Shown: piece after piece, positions 44,509-54,408 of the stretch
Numbering within the stretch: position 1 is the stretch's first letter
How the letters are laid out: every line of letters starts with the position of its first letter
NCBI RefSeq assembly: GCF_000427405.1
Contig: NZ_KE386491.1
Span: 5,050,947 to 5,114,946 of the forward strand
Reading direction: 5' to 3'
From: Flectobacillus major DSM 103
GTDB lineage: Bacteria; Bacteroidota; Bacteroidia; Cytophagales; Spirosomataceae
Length of the DNA stretch: 64,000 nucleotides
Translations under genes and position numbers: made by a program
The notes under the pieces: generated by a model
Told to the model about the DNA's origin: nothing
The model's input: the letters and a program-made list of their open reading frames with translations, nothing else
The model's database searches: none

Positions 44509-47500
44509 ATGACATCAACTTATCAATCCTTTCTTCGGCTTATTTTTAGTAAAAGTAAAGTATTTCTTATACTTGCTATACTAACATTTAGTTTAGCATT
44601 TTTTATGTATTTTTTTACGGAAAAAGGCCCAATCAGTGCTACCGAAGACAAGTATCTTTACGACGTACAAATCAAAGCTCAGGAGGAAGTAAAAGTTTGT
44701 AGCGAAGATGCTAAACGTATCTATGCAGTTATTCAGCAATTACCTGCCAATCCGCAGTTTTCGCATTTTAGCCTAACTACACAGCACCCTTATTTTGTTT
44801 TTAAGAACCAACAATTGGTGTATTGGTCAGACGATAGGTTTGTGCCAGATTATGCCATGATTCGAGGAAACTATGCTATCAAATCGTTGGATTTGAGTGG
44901 GAGTAAGTTTTTGATAAACCATTTTATCGAACGAGGTTTTGAGGTTTTTTCGCTGATAGAACTTTATCATTTATACGAGTCAGAAACCAACCATTTAAAA
45001 TCCAATTATAATCCTGCCATTTTTTCGATTGACCCCCAACGGCTTGATATTTCACGAGCACCCGCTACGCATTTGAATGTTTTTTCGGAAGAACAAGCCT
45101 TTTTGTTTTCGGTAGTACCTCCCAAAGTTGATAACCTCAAAAACCAGTCGATTCCTGTCAATGTTATTCTTTTAGGTATTTTGGGTTTATTTTTTCTGAC
45201 AGTATTTATCTTGGCGTGTATCTGGAATTACAATCACAAGCACAAATTTGAGAAAGCATTTATCCTTTTAGCAGTTTATTTGCTGACTATACGAGGTGTT
45301 ATGTTATTTTACTCGTTGCCATTTATTTTTTACGAATCCCATCTATTTAACCCCAAATATTATGCTTCATCGGCCATTATTCCATCGTTGGGCGATTTAA
45401 TACTCAACTCGATCGCCTTTTTTATCCTGTTGCTTTATCTGGTCAATTATTATTACAAGATGAAGTTTTATTTTTGGATGATGCACCTTTCCGAAACCTC
45501 CAAAAAGGTATTGGCAGGGGTTTTGATTGTATGGAGTTTTTATGTGTTCAATATTTTGTACCATGTATTGGTCAATATTTATACTCATTCGCAATATCGC
45601 CTCGACTTGTCGCTTAGTATTGATTTTTGGGAAAGGCCACTCAAAGTGTCTTGTATCGAAGTATTTATATTAGTCAGTATCATTTACTTTTTATCTATTC
45701 ATCTGTTAAGTAATCTGTTTATTAAATTACTTCGTCGTGCCAAGCTTTTATTTGTGGTGGGTTTGATTGTGGTTGTTGGCTTGGCAGTAATGGCTTTTTA
45801 TGTATTTACAGAGCAAATGAGTGTGTTTGTACTGAGCTTACATTGGGTGTATTTTTTGTTGGTATATTTGCTTCGTTTTCCCAAATACCTTTATACTTTT
45901 CGTTATCAAACTTCCATTTACTTTTTCACGGTATCGATTATATGTGCGGCTTTGGCTACGTTTGTAATATATAATCAGGCTATTAGACGAGACACCGTAC
46001 AGAAGCAACAGTTTGGCAAAAAATACCTTGCCGAGAATGACGAAATAGGCGAGTTTTTACTGAGCAAAATTAATACCCAAGTACGAACAGATTCAACCTT
46101 ACAAAGTTTGACTCGCTCGGCGGTATTACCTCGTGAACAAATTCAGAATTATATCAAAAAATACCTTTTAGATAGTTATTTTGACTATTATGATGTCGAG
46201 ATTTCGGTGTTTGATTTACAGGGTAATTCGCTTGATAATTCGTCGGGAGCATTAAATTATAATGATTATATAGCTCGTTATGGCAGTCCCAAATACCGAA
46301 CAAACTATACTGGTTTGTATTTTGTCAATGAACCCCATAATGGCTTTTTGAAGCAATATGTCGAGTTTATTCCAGTAGCAACAACTAGCGAGAGTCAGGT
46401 TGGTTTTGTGATATTAGATTTACGAGAAAGAGACGGTATTACCCGTGATGGCGTTGCCGAATTTGCATTGAGTGGCGAATCTCAGCCCGAAGTAAGCAAT
46501 TTTAGCTATGCTGTTTATGAAAATAACCGTATTGTTAATATTGGAGGCAAAGACTACAATTACGAGCGAAAAATGCCCAAAGATATTTTGGAAAACCCCG
46601 CTCTTTATACCGAAGGCGTAACTTACAGTGGCTATAAGCATTTGGCCATAAATGGTAAAAACCATCGTAAAATTATCGTTTCGTCGGAAGTACTCAGTCC
46701 ATCTACGATTTATTCTAACTTTTCTTTTTTGTTTTTGATATTGGTTGTAACCATTATTTGTGTGATGCTGATGTACAGTACACGATATGGGTTTATGAAA
46801 ATGAATGTAAATTTGGCTACCAAAATTCAGATTTATTTGAATATAGCCTTTTTGCTTCCATTGATATTGGTTGTCGGTATTACGCTCAGTATTATTGGTA
46901 CAAAGCTTGGCGAAAGTCAGGCACAAGCGTATTTGAGTCAAACCGAAAATGCCAGTATTAGTATTTGGCCTGCCGTCGAAAAATATGTACAAGGTAAAAT
47001 GAGTAAACCCTTTTTGTCAGATACGCTCATCAAAATTGCAGCCAATAGCAAAAAATACGTAAGCGTTTTTGATACAACAGGGCGTTTGTTGGCTACCAAC
47101 AAACAATTACCTTACGAAACGGGCATGGTGTCGCCTTTTCTGAATCCCAAGGCTTATATCAAACTTATTGAAGAAAAAGAACGAAAAGTGAGCTTAACCG
47201 ACCAGCTAGGCAATTTGTCGTTTATGAGTGCTTTTGTAGGAATTCGCTCAAACGATGGGCGTTTGTTGGGCGTTGTGAGTGTACCCTTCTATGACTCGAA
47301 AGTACTGTACGAAAAAGAAGTAATAGCCGTAATAGGCTCGTTGCTCAATACTTTTACTACCATATTTTTGGTATTACTATTGCTATCTTATTTTGCCTCG
47401 AATGCCCTTACTGTGCCTTTGAGAATGATTACCAATAAGCTGAAAAAAATAGATTTGAACAAGCCCAACGAACCCTTATCATGGCGTTCGGACGACGAAA

Positions 47501-48243
47501 TAGGCGTTTTAATCAAAGCCTATAACGAAATGTTGGTAAAGCTAGAGGAATCTAAAATGGCCTTGGCCGACTCCAACAAACAATCGGCATGGCAGCAAAT
47601 GGCCAAGCAGGTAGCTCATGAAATTAAAAACCCATTAACTCCCATGAAGCTTTCTTTGCAGCTTTTACAACACAAGTTGTCTCGTGGGGCAGTTATTGAC
47701 ACTGTACAAATCAAAGACCAAATAGAGTCGCTGACAGGGCAAATAGATAACTTATCGTATATTGCTAATTCATTTTCTGACTTTGCTCGAATGCCTATTC
47801 CTAAAAAAGAAGTATTTGATTTTGTGTCGGAAGCAACCAAAGTTATCAATCTATTTTTGGAAGATAAAAAGATCAAACTCATCAAAGATATTCCCAATTC
47901 GTCTATTTATGTAGTCGGCGATAGGCATTTGACAGGCAATATTATCAAAAACCTGATTGTTAATGCTATTCAGTCGGTACCGCCTTATCGTCATCCTACC
48001 ATTTTGATAAAGCTAACAGTAGGTATCGAAGCAATAACCTTTAGTGTAACCGACAATGGCATTGGTATTCCTGAAGACGACAGAAGCAAGATATTTATGC
48101 TAGATTTTAGTACCAAAGAAGAAGGCTCAGGCGTGGGGTTGGCTTTGGCCAAATGGGTAGTTGACAATGCCAAAGGAAGTATCTGGTTTGAAACCAGTAA
48201 TAATGGAGGCTCAACGTTCTATTTTACGCTACCACTAGGCTAA
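44509..48243 (+). CDS. Very large multi-pass sensor histidine kinase
   Basis: A 1244-residue kinase. A first transmembrane helix (about 14-34) precedes an extracytoplasmic segment to about 215; about eight helices follow (roughly 220-490), then a second extracytoplasmic domain (490-735), two more helices (738-757, 775-796), a third sensor segment with a PAS/Cache-like SVFDTTGRLLATNKQLPYET, and a last helix (945-967). The cytoplasmic part has a HAMP domain (LRMITNKLKKIDLNKP), HisKA with His1037 in VAHEIKNPLTP, and HATPase motifs NLIVNAIQSV, TDNGIGIP and GSGVGLAL. It resembles the NtrY side of the kinases. No response regulator is adjacent. The ATG at 44509 is used. Confidence 0.88.
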   Translation: MTSTYQSFLRLIFSKSKVFLILAILTFSLAFFMYFFTEKGPISATEDKYLYDVQIKAQEEVKVCSEDAKRIYAVIQQLPANPQFSHFSLTTQHPYFVFKNQQLVYWSDDRFVPDYAMIRGNYAIKSLDLSGSKFLINHFIERGFEVFSLIELYHLYESETNHLKSNYNPAIFSIDPQRLDISRAPATHLNVFSEEQAFLFSVVPPKVDNLKNQSIPVNVILLGILGLFFLTVFILACIWNYNHKHKFEKAFILLAVYLLTIRGVMLFYSLPFIFYESHLFNPKYYASSAIIPSLGDLILNSIAFFILLLYLVNYYYKMKFYFWMMHLSETSKKVLAGVLIVWSFYVFNILYHVLVNIYTHSQYRLDLSLSIDFWERPLKVSCIEVFILVSIIYFLSIHLLSNLFIKLLRRAKLLFVVGLIVVVGLAVMAFYVFTEQMSVFVLSLHWVYFLLVYLLRFPKYLYTFRYQTSIYFFTVSIICAALATFVIYNQAIRRDTVQKQQFGKKYLAENDEIGEFLLSKINTQVRTDSTLQSLTRSAVLPREQIQNYIKKYLLDSYFDYYDVEISVFDLQGNSLDNSSGALNYNDYIARYGSPKYRTNYTGLYFVNEPHNGFLKQYVEFIPVATTSESQVGFVILDLRERDGITRDGVAEFALSGESQPEVSNFSYAVYENNRIVNIGGKDYNYERKMPKDILENPALYTEGVTYSGYKHLAINGKNHRKIIVSSEVLSPSTIYSNFSFLFLILVVTIICVMLMYSTRYGFMKMNVNLATKIQIYLNIAFLLPLILVVGITLSIIGTKLGESQAQAYLSQTENASISIWPAVEKYVQGKMSKPFLSDTLIKIAANSKKYVSVFDTTGRLLATNKQLPYETGMVSPFLNPKAYIKLIEEKERKVSLTDQLGNLSFMSAFVGIRSNDGRLLGVVSVPFYDSKVLYEKEVIAVIGSLLNTFTTIFLVLLLLSYFASNALTVPLRMITNKLKKIDLNKPNEPLSWRSDDEIGVLIKAYNEMLVKLEESKMALADSNKQSAWQQMAKQVAHEIKNPLTPMKLSLQLLQHKLSRGAVIDTVQIKDQIESLTGQIDNLSYIANSFSDFARMPIPKKEVFDFVSEATKVINLFLEDKKIKLIKDIPNSSIYVVGDRHLTGNIIKNLIVNAIQSVPPYRHPTILIKLTVGIEAITFSVTDNGIGIPEDDRSKIFMLDFSTKEEGSGVGLALAKWVVDNAKGSIWFETSNNGGSTFYFTLPLG

Positions 48244-48298
48244 AATCCTACAAAAGCAAGGTAGTGAGAATAAACAAATGATTCTTGCATATTACCCA

Positions 48299-48352
48299 AA
48301 AAAAGCTAGCTGATAGAAGAGGCATGAAACCACCTCTATCAGCTAGCTTTTT
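48299..48352. terminator. Shared terminator of the kinase and HNH genes
   Basis: AAAAGCTAGCTGATA (48301-48315) pairs with TATCAGCTAGCTTTT (48337-48351), extended by a bulged GAGG/CCTC. It overlaps the stop codon of the minus-strand HNH gene (48351-48353). Confidence 0.8.
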
Positions 48353-48947
48353 ACTTTTCGTCATCCAATTTTACATGGCCCCAGTTTTCGCCAGAACGAA
48401 TTCGATTGAGTTGGGTGTGTGTAATGCCAAACTGTTTGGCAATCATTTTCAGACGGTTTTTGTCAGAACGCAACATCTTTTTAATCATCAAGACTTTACT
48501 TTCTGTTAGTTTGTAATTTTTGGTTCTTCTCGGAATAACCTTATCTCTAACAGCGGGATTGTCGCGGTTATGGATGGTCATTTCATCACGAGTTACCCAT
48601 TTGAGATTTTCCCAGTGATTATTGAGCTTGTCGTGGTCGAGATGAATAACAAATTTCTTTTCCTCAGAGTCTTTTTTGAGGAAAAATTCAGCTACCAGTT
48701 TATGTACGTACCGGTTGAGTGACTTGTTGCCTTTAGCTCTGATATTGAGGGATTTGTATCCTTGTATTTTAGAGCCAGCAATAACATCGCCATTTACTGG
48801 GTCATTTTGAAAACTTTTCAAACGGCCATAATTTGATACCTGATAACGTGGTGGGACTTCGACTTCAGTGAACGGAATATCCACCCATTTCTCGTTCCAG
48901 AAACTACTGATTTTGTTGATTTTCAACGCCGATTTCTTTTCAGGCAT
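48351..48947 (-). CDS. NUMOD4/HNH-type protein with C-terminal HTH
   Basis: A 198-residue protein. Residues about 20-60 are a NUMOD4 motif (WVDIPFTEVEVPPRYQVSNY then GRLKSF). An HNH_3-like nuclease core follows, with His82 in YVHKLVAEFFL, His102 in FVIHLDHDKLNNHWENLKWV and the N110-H111 segment. The last 50 residues look like a helix-turn-helix (MIAKQFGITHTQLNRIRSG). This is the layout of free-standing homing endonuclease-like proteins that are frequent in Bacteroidota. No intron or intein is seen around it. DNA binding is likely; nuclease activity is uncertain. Confidence 0.85.
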   Translation of the reverse strand: MPEKKSALKINKISSFWNEKWVDIPFTEVEVPPRYQVSNYGRLKSFQNDPVNGDVIAGSKIQGYKSLNIRAKGNKSLNRYVHKLVAEFFLKKDSEEKKFVIHLDHDKLNNHWENLKWVTRDEMTIHNRDNPAVRDKVIPRRTKNYKLTESKVLMIKKMLRSDKNRLKMIAKQFGITHTQLNRIRSGENWGHVKLDDEK

Positions 48948-49371
48948 GGGTGTAATGTTTAAAAATTAAAATGGAATTGATTATATTGATTAAACTGATT
49001 ATTTTGTGCGTTTGTTTACAATAAATTCAACATTTTAGTACATACTCTTGGTAGTATCATTGATACAGTATTTACTTTTAATGGCAACAAATCATACCTG
49101 AATTTGTTTTGGTTCAGGGTTATTGGCACAATATTTATCTAATAAGTAAACCTATAACGGATGTCTGGCTAATTCATGAGCATACTAAAAAAAGATAATA
49201 TCATTGCATTTCCTCAATAGGTCTGCATAAATATAATGGTGAAAATAAGCACTTTAAGGTGTTTCTATACTACTTAGTATTGGAAGAGAAACATTCGTTC
49301 TGCTATGTCTGAAGTAGCTAATGCTTATTTATGTGGCGGTTTTGTCAAGGTAAATTAAATAAAAAATATGA
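48948..49371. other. Gap between the HNH protein and the GH13-like gene
   Basis: A 424-bp AT-rich region upstream of the HNH gene and downstream of the GH13-like gene. I see no supported gene or RNA. A short stretch near 49158-49174 (AACGGATGTCTGGCTAA) resembles one near 51733-51753, too weak to call. Confidence 0.4.
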
Positions 49372-51426
49372 CTATTCCGCAGCTTTAAGCTTAAAAATCT
49401 TACATTCTCCTGCCAGTAGCTTATCCAGAACAAAGATGTTGCTTTGTTGGGTTAGATCAATTAATGGCTCTTGTATTGTTGAAAAAATGTTAGACAAAAC
49501 CCGAGATTGCTCTATACCTCCAAGGTTTACCTCTTGAACATCGTGTTCAATATCGGTATTTACGATAAAAACATACTTAGGGTTTGTTGCTTGAGTCCAA
49601 GCTATCACTTTTTTTATGCCTAATGTATCTGGAGCGATAAGCCACTGTATGGGAGAGGTGGCCAATGTAGGCAAGATAGTGTCTGCAATCTGTCTTAAAA
49701 ACGTTAAATTCCTAAAAAGTGTTGCATTCTTTCCCCAAATATAAGGCCCATTCGTGGCTTTTTCACCTTCTGAAAGATGGAATACATATAATTTTGTATA
49801 ATGTTCGTTAGGGGCAGGGCTTGTATGAGGGTCTCGTTGTTCATAACCGAGTGCCATATAGGATGGCATATCTGTTAGAAACAAAGCCATAAAAAGTCGA
49901 AGCTCGTTGCCTTTTACATAAAATTCGTCAAAACGTGGGTCGTCTTTGTCGGCAGTCATGATGGTAAAATTTGGAGCAAAACGCCGAGTTTGAGCCAATT
50001 GATGATACCTAGCAAATTCTGCTACAAATCGAGGACTACCCACTACCATCGACTGTAAATCGCCAAGGGTAGAGTCTGTATCGGAGCCTTCCAAATGAGC
50101 TTCTTCTACTCCGTAAGCCATAAGGTTGGGTGGTGCCAAAAAACTTTCGGCAAAATACCCAAAAGAAGGTTTTGTTTGGCGGATATAATTTTTGATGTAT
50201 TTGTGTATATCATAATATAGGCTTGGCTCGTCTGGAGTACCATTGGGCATCATTTGTACATGCGACATATCGCCGCGCATAAAGTCGAAGTTATATTGGT
50301 GTGAAAAGTACTCATATTTTTGTGCCACATATTGCCAAACTTCACTACGAGGGGCATCGAAATTGATTTCCCATTGTGCATTATTGTCGATGGGCTCGTA
50401 CAACTTAAACCTACTCAATGGCCCAAATACCCTCGACATGGCCTGTGGTTTTGTAATAATGTAATCTCGCCAAATACGGCCATCTTCATCAACTGTTTTG
50501 GCTTCTTCTCGGTGGTCTACTGCCAAGCCCCGATACGGTGGAGCCATGGTGGCAGGAACAGTTTCATAGCCTTCAGCAAACAAATAACTGATCAGTTCAT
50601 TGCGGCGTTTGTTTCTAGCCCCAAGGTCTTTTTTTATACCAAATAATACTTCAATGCGTTCTGCTTCTGTAAATAGTTGATTATTGAAAAAATCCAGAGC
50701 GTTATTGGGATACACTTTGTTTGTGGCACTTCCTTCGACTTGTAAAAAAGCAAAAATTCTTTCTTGAACTTTTTCGTGCAAATTGGCTTCGTGATTGATA
50801 ATATCAAACTCTTTTCTTTGAAGCCACTCATAATAACAAGGATTGGCAAGTGCAATTTCTGAATAACGGTCTGTATGAGGAATTACATCCATGCCAACTG
50901 TTTTGCCCAAAGCATGTAAAATATTGACAACTACTTTCAGTTGTTTTTCTACGGTATCGAGGTGTGGATAGGTACGGGCTAGCTCTTGGTCAAAAAATTC
51001 GGGGTTAATATTCCAGCTAGCCATGCCATAAAGACTTGCCACTACGCCACATTCCCAGATAGGCAATAAATGAACCGACGATTGGGAGGCGGGTAGGGTA
51101 AGGGCGTATTTTACTACATTCCAGAAGCTTTGAATAGTACGTACATTGATACCAACCATATTGACGGTTTTGAGCCACTGTCCGTCTTGTTGCGAAGCAA
51201 CAGGGCTTTCAATCGTATTTTGTGGGTTGATGGCCTGATAAAAGCTATGTTGTCCTAGTTTTTTTTCCAGAATATAAGCTACTTGCTGGGTTGGCATTTG
51301 TACGGCCAATTCTGGCAGAAGATTAGGAATAAAATGATATTGGCCATTAATAAAAGACATAATGGCTTGTTGTTGATTATTTGTCCAAAACCGACAAAAA
51401 TCATCATGAGAGTTTGGGATGTTCAT
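49372..51426 (-). CDS. Divergent GH13-like (alpha-amylase superfamily) protein
   Basis: A 684-residue cytoplasmic protein without a signal peptide. Degenerate alpha-amylase regions can be recognised: region I in GMDVIPHTDR (179-187), region II in FDFMRGDMSHV (380-390) with Arg384 and candidate nucleophile Asp386, region III in GYFAESF with candidate acid/base Glu427, and region IV in IMTADKDDPRF (Asp495 or Asp496). The N-terminal 120 residues and a middle insert (200-350) are unlike standard amylases. It could be a glycosidase or transglycosidase acting on a small or storage alpha-glucan. Neighbours do not point to a substrate. Confidence 0.7.
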   Translation of the reverse strand: MNIPNSHDDFCRFWTNNQQQAIMSFINGQYHFIPNLLPELAVQMPTQQVAYILEKKLGQHSFYQAINPQNTIESPVASQQDGQWLKTVNMVGINVRTIQSFWNVVKYALTLPASQSSVHLLPIWECGVVASLYGMASWNINPEFFDQELARTYPHLDTVEKQLKVVVNILHALGKTVGMDVIPHTDRYSEIALANPCYYEWLQRKEFDIINHEANLHEKVQERIFAFLQVEGSATNKVYPNNALDFFNNQLFTEAERIEVLFGIKKDLGARNKRRNELISYLFAEGYETVPATMAPPYRGLAVDHREEAKTVDEDGRIWRDYIITKPQAMSRVFGPLSRFKLYEPIDNNAQWEINFDAPRSEVWQYVAQKYEYFSHQYNFDFMRGDMSHVQMMPNGTPDEPSLYYDIHKYIKNYIRQTKPSFGYFAESFLAPPNLMAYGVEEAHLEGSDTDSTLGDLQSMVVGSPRFVAEFARYHQLAQTRRFAPNFTIMTADKDDPRFDEFYVKGNELRLFMALFLTDMPSYMALGYEQRDPHTSPAPNEHYTKLYVFHLSEGEKATNGPYIWGKNATLFRNLTFLRQIADTILPTLATSPIQWLIAPDTLGIKKVIAWTQATNPKYVFIVNTDIEHDVQEVNLGGIEQSRVLSNIFSTIQEPLIDLTQQSNIFVLDKLLAGECKIFKLKAAE

Positions 51427-51781
51427 ATATTAATATAAAAATGGTAATGGACTTTAACAATATTTTGGGATTGTACCGAAACTAATACTTTAATAAAAAT
51501 TGTTTAAAAGTAAACAAAATCTTGAAATTTACATATTATTCAACTGGCTCAAACCTGAAGAAGAGCCGCTGTTTATGCCGAAACTCTAACAAAGGTAATA
51601 GCCAAAAGTGATAATAACTGATAGATGAAATAGTAAGTAGATAAACAAAATGAAAACATCTCAAACGGGTATTGTACTTTATTGGCTAATAACAAGTTGT
51701 GGTGTTTTGGGTAGTTCAATAATTAGCTCAATAACGGACATTGTCTGGCTATTACAGCGTATGCTTTAGATTTTAATTAAA
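51427..51781. other. Divergent promoter region
   Basis: A 355-bp AT-rich gap between the GH13-like gene and the CoA-binding gene. It contains no convincing gene; GGCTC and GAGCC near 51546-51566 could form a weak hairpin. Both promoters must lie here but no exact consensus was found. Confidence 0.4.
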
Positions 51782-52150
51782 ATGATAATGAACAAAAAAA
51801 CATTAGTATTAGGAGCAACCACTAACAGTAATAGGTATGCCTATTTGGCAAGCAATATGCTGGTACAACATGGTCACGAAATAGAATTGTTAGGTATCAA
51901 AACAGGCGAGGTGGCAGGAGCTACCATACAAAAAGGCTTTCCTGAATTAGAAAATATTGATACAGTGACGATGTATATTGGGCCTCAACATCAAGATACG
52001 TATTTTGATTATTTGATGAAACTCAAGCCCAGACGAATTGTATTTAATCCCGGAACCGAAAATCCTGTATTAGAACAATTGGCTCATAACAACGGTATTG
52101 AGGTTGAAGAAGCCTGTACGTTGGTGTTACTTTCTACAGGGCAGTATTAG
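51782..52150 (+). CDS. CoA-binding domain protein (CoA_binding_2)
   Basis: A 122-residue Rossmann-fold protein (TLVLGATTNSNRYAYLASNM for nucleotide contacts, GIKTGEVAGATI, VTMYIGPQHQ, and VFNPGTENPVLEQLAHNNGI) of the CoA-binding_2 type, a free-standing relative of the succinyl-CoA synthetase alpha N domain. Cellular role unknown. The start may be the ATG at 51782 or the one at 51788 (MNKKTLVLG). It is convergent with fabH. Confidence 0.85.
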   Translation: MIMNKKTLVLGATTNSNRYAYLASNMLVQHGHEIELLGIKTGEVAGATIQKGFPELENIDTVTMYIGPQHQDTYFDYLMKLKPRRIVFNPGTENPVLEQLAHNNGIEVEEACTLVLLSTGQY

Positions 52151-52199
52151 TTATTGTACAAGCTCATCAATATAGTGTTGGTGAGCTTGTACACCTACA

Positions 52200-53207
52200 C
52201 TACCAGCGAATAAGAGCCGACCCCCACGTAAATCCACTGCCAAAGGCTGCTAAACAAATCAAGTTGCCATCTTTTACCCTACCCGATTCCCATGCTTCGC
52301 TTAAAGCAATAGGTATTGAAGCTGCTGTAGTATTACCATATTTCTGGATATTGTTCATTACCTTTTCTTCTGGAAGCCCCATTTGTTGACGAACATATTC
52401 CGAAATTCTTAGATTAGCTTGGTGTGGCACCAGCAAGTCAATGTCTTGGGGTGTTAATTGGTTGGCTGTCAGAGCCTCTTTTATCACCTCAGGAAAACGT
52501 ACTATAGCGTGTTTAAATACCATATTACCATTCATAATAACCTCGCCTGTACTTTTGTCGGCAATCAAATCATCAAAGAATCTTTTTTCACGGGTACTTC
52601 CTGGGTCTTTTACGTACAAATCTTCAGCAAAATTTCCATCGGCATGTAAGTGAGTCGACAAGATACGATGGTTTTTGTCGGTGGTAGCTTGCAAAACTGC
52701 CGCTCCAGCTCCATCGCCAAAAATAACAGCCACACCTCGGCCTTCGGTCGAATGGTTCAAAAAGGTAGATTGCACTTCAGCCCCAATCACCAGTATATTT
52801 TTGTACATACCCGAACGGATAAACTGGTCGGCTGTAGCGATAGCATATACAAAGCCCGAACATTGGTCACGAATATCTAATACACCAACATTTTGGATAC
52901 CAAGGTTGCGTTGAAGTACAAAACCAGGCCCAGGAAAATAATAATCGGGTGTTATAGTAGCATACACAATAAAATCTATATCCTGCGGAGTAATACCTGC
53001 CCTCTCAATCGCTATTTGGGCTGCCTCTGTGGCCATTGAAGCATTGGTGTCTTTGCCATAGGTAAAGTATCGTCGTTCTTTAATCCCTGTACGTTCGGTA
53101 ATCCAAGCGTCGGTAGTATCCATAATACTTTCGAGATACTGGTTGGTAATAATATTGTCAGGAACATAATGCCCAACACCTATAATTTTAGAATAAATCA
53201 TATACAA
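52200..53207 (-). CDS. fabH: Beta-ketoacyl-ACP synthase III
   Basis: A 335-residue condensing enzyme that joins acetyl-CoA to malonyl-ACP to start fatty acid synthesis. The catalytic Cys116 lies in DIRDQCSGF, His in LVPHQANLRI and Asn in IQKYGNTTAAS; TTDAWITERTGI is also typical. The start could be 53207 or the ATG at 53201 (MIYSKIIGVG). The conserved features are complete, but a paralogue in a secondary pathway (3-oxoacyl-ACP synthase III family) is possible because Bacteroidota often have several. Confidence 0.88.
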   Translation of the reverse strand: MYMIYSKIIGVGHYVPDNIITNQYLESIMDTTDAWITERTGIKERRYFTYGKDTNASMATEAAQIAIERAGITPQDIDFIVYATITPDYYFPGPGFVLQRNLGIQNVGVLDIRDQCSGFVYAIATADQFIRSGMYKNILVIGAEVQSTFLNHSTEGRGVAVIFGDGAGAAVLQATTDKNHRILSTHLHADGNFAEDLYVKDPGSTREKRFFDDLIADKSTGEVIMNGNMVFKHAIVRFPEVIKEALTANQLTPQDIDLLVPHQANLRISEYVRQQMGLPEEKVMNNIQKYGNTTAASIPIALSEAWESGRVKDGNLICLAAFGSGFTWGSALIRW

Positions 53208-53360
53208 AGTGAATACTGGTTTGTGAAGACAAAGTTGAATTTATGGATAAATATAGGATAATATATATAAATAGTAGTATAAAAATAATGAAAAGATTGG
53301 GTTTATTACCTATCAAAGGTATAGGCAATCCTGTCATGTATTCACCTCTTGAAATAAAAG

Positions 53361-53390
53361 AATCCCCCCAATATTTTCCTTGAGGGGATT
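53361..53390 (-). terminator. Terminator in the pssA-fabH gap
   Basis: AATCCCC (53361-53367) pairs with GGGGATT (53384-53390); on the minus strand it is followed by CTTTTATTTC. It lies about 230 bp beyond the stop of pssA. The remaining 417-bp gap (53208-53624) shows nothing else. Confidence 0.5.
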
Positions 53391-53624
53391 ATGATATGCT
53401 CGAAATATATAAAAAAATACCTTTCAGTAGCAGTGTTTAATTACAAATGCGGAGTTTTGAGATTAAATACTTGATAATCAACTTTTAAGATTCAAAACAT
53501 TAAGCTAAAACTATACGGAAACACCAGAAGACGTATTAGCTTTGTTGTTTTTATATAAATTAACGCTACCCTAAATAATGCCTAAGCTTTCGTATATTTC
53601 TAACACCTAACTCAGTCCTCTTAC

Positions 53625-54380
53625 TTATGCTTCGCTTGGTTGTTTTTTAATAAAATTATCAATGATTGAAATCAAGATATAAATAAAGATAATAAGAGGC
53701 ACAGCCACAAATTTGAGTAAGAACAATAAGATAGCCGATAAAATCAAAAAGATATATTTTACCTGATTGGTTTTCCAATCAAAACTCTTGAATTTCAGAG
53801 CAAAAAGGGGTAACTCGGCCACCAACAAATACGACATTACTACCGAATATACAATAAGTGTATTGTAGTTGAGTACATAGTCACGAAATTCGGGGTTATA
53901 CACCAAAATAAGAGGCAACGATGCCACCACCATACCATTGGCAGGTGTTGGTACACCAATAAACGAATGACTTTGGCGGGTATCTACATTAAATTTGGCT
54001 AGCCGAAGTGCCGAAAATATAGCCAAAGCAAAAGCAATATAAGGCTTATAAAAACCAAAAAGCCCAACCGTACAAGTACCCGAAGTACAACTACCTTCAA
54101 TGAGTTTGAGCATAATAAAAGCAGGTAGTACCCCAAAGGTAACCATATCGGCTAGTGAGTCAAGTTCTTTACCAATAGGCGAAGAAACATGTAACATACG
54201 AGCTATAAATCCATCAAGCCAATCACAAACTAATGCCAAGCCTATCAATAACGAAGGTAAAAGCATTGCCTCTGGTTGATTAACGAAATCTTCGGTTGTG
54301 AAAAGAACATTTAAACCTAATATACCACAGAGTAGATTTCCACAGGTAAGTGCATTAGGAATGTGTGATTTTATGGTCAT
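53625..54380 (-). CDS. pssA: CDP-diacylglycerol-serine O-phosphatidyltransferase
   Basis: A 251-residue inner-membrane enzyme making phosphatidylserine, the precursor of phosphatidylethanolamine. The CDP-alcohol phosphotransferase motif is complete: D56-G57-x2-A60-R61-x8-G70-x3-D74-x3-D78. About six to seven hydrophobic helices are present. The start (MTIKSHIPNALTCGNLLCGI) is typical. It lies 28 bp downstream of the MBL hydrolase gene on the same strand, so the two are probably cotranscribed. Confidence 0.93.
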   Translation of the reverse strand: MTIKSHIPNALTCGNLLCGILGLNVLFTTEDFVNQPEAMLLPSLLIGLALVCDWLDGFIARMLHVSSPIGKELDSLADMVTFGVLPAFIMLKLIEGSCTSGTCTVGLFGFYKPYIAFALAIFSALRLAKFNVDTRQSHSFIGVPTPANGMVVASLPLILVYNPEFRDYVLNYNTLIVYSVVMSYLLVAELPLFALKFKSFDWKTNQVKYIFLILSAILLFLLKFVAVPLIIFIYILISIIDNFIKKQPSEA

Positions 54381-54408
54381 AATGGAATAAGAAGTTTGTC
54401 AAAGACAA

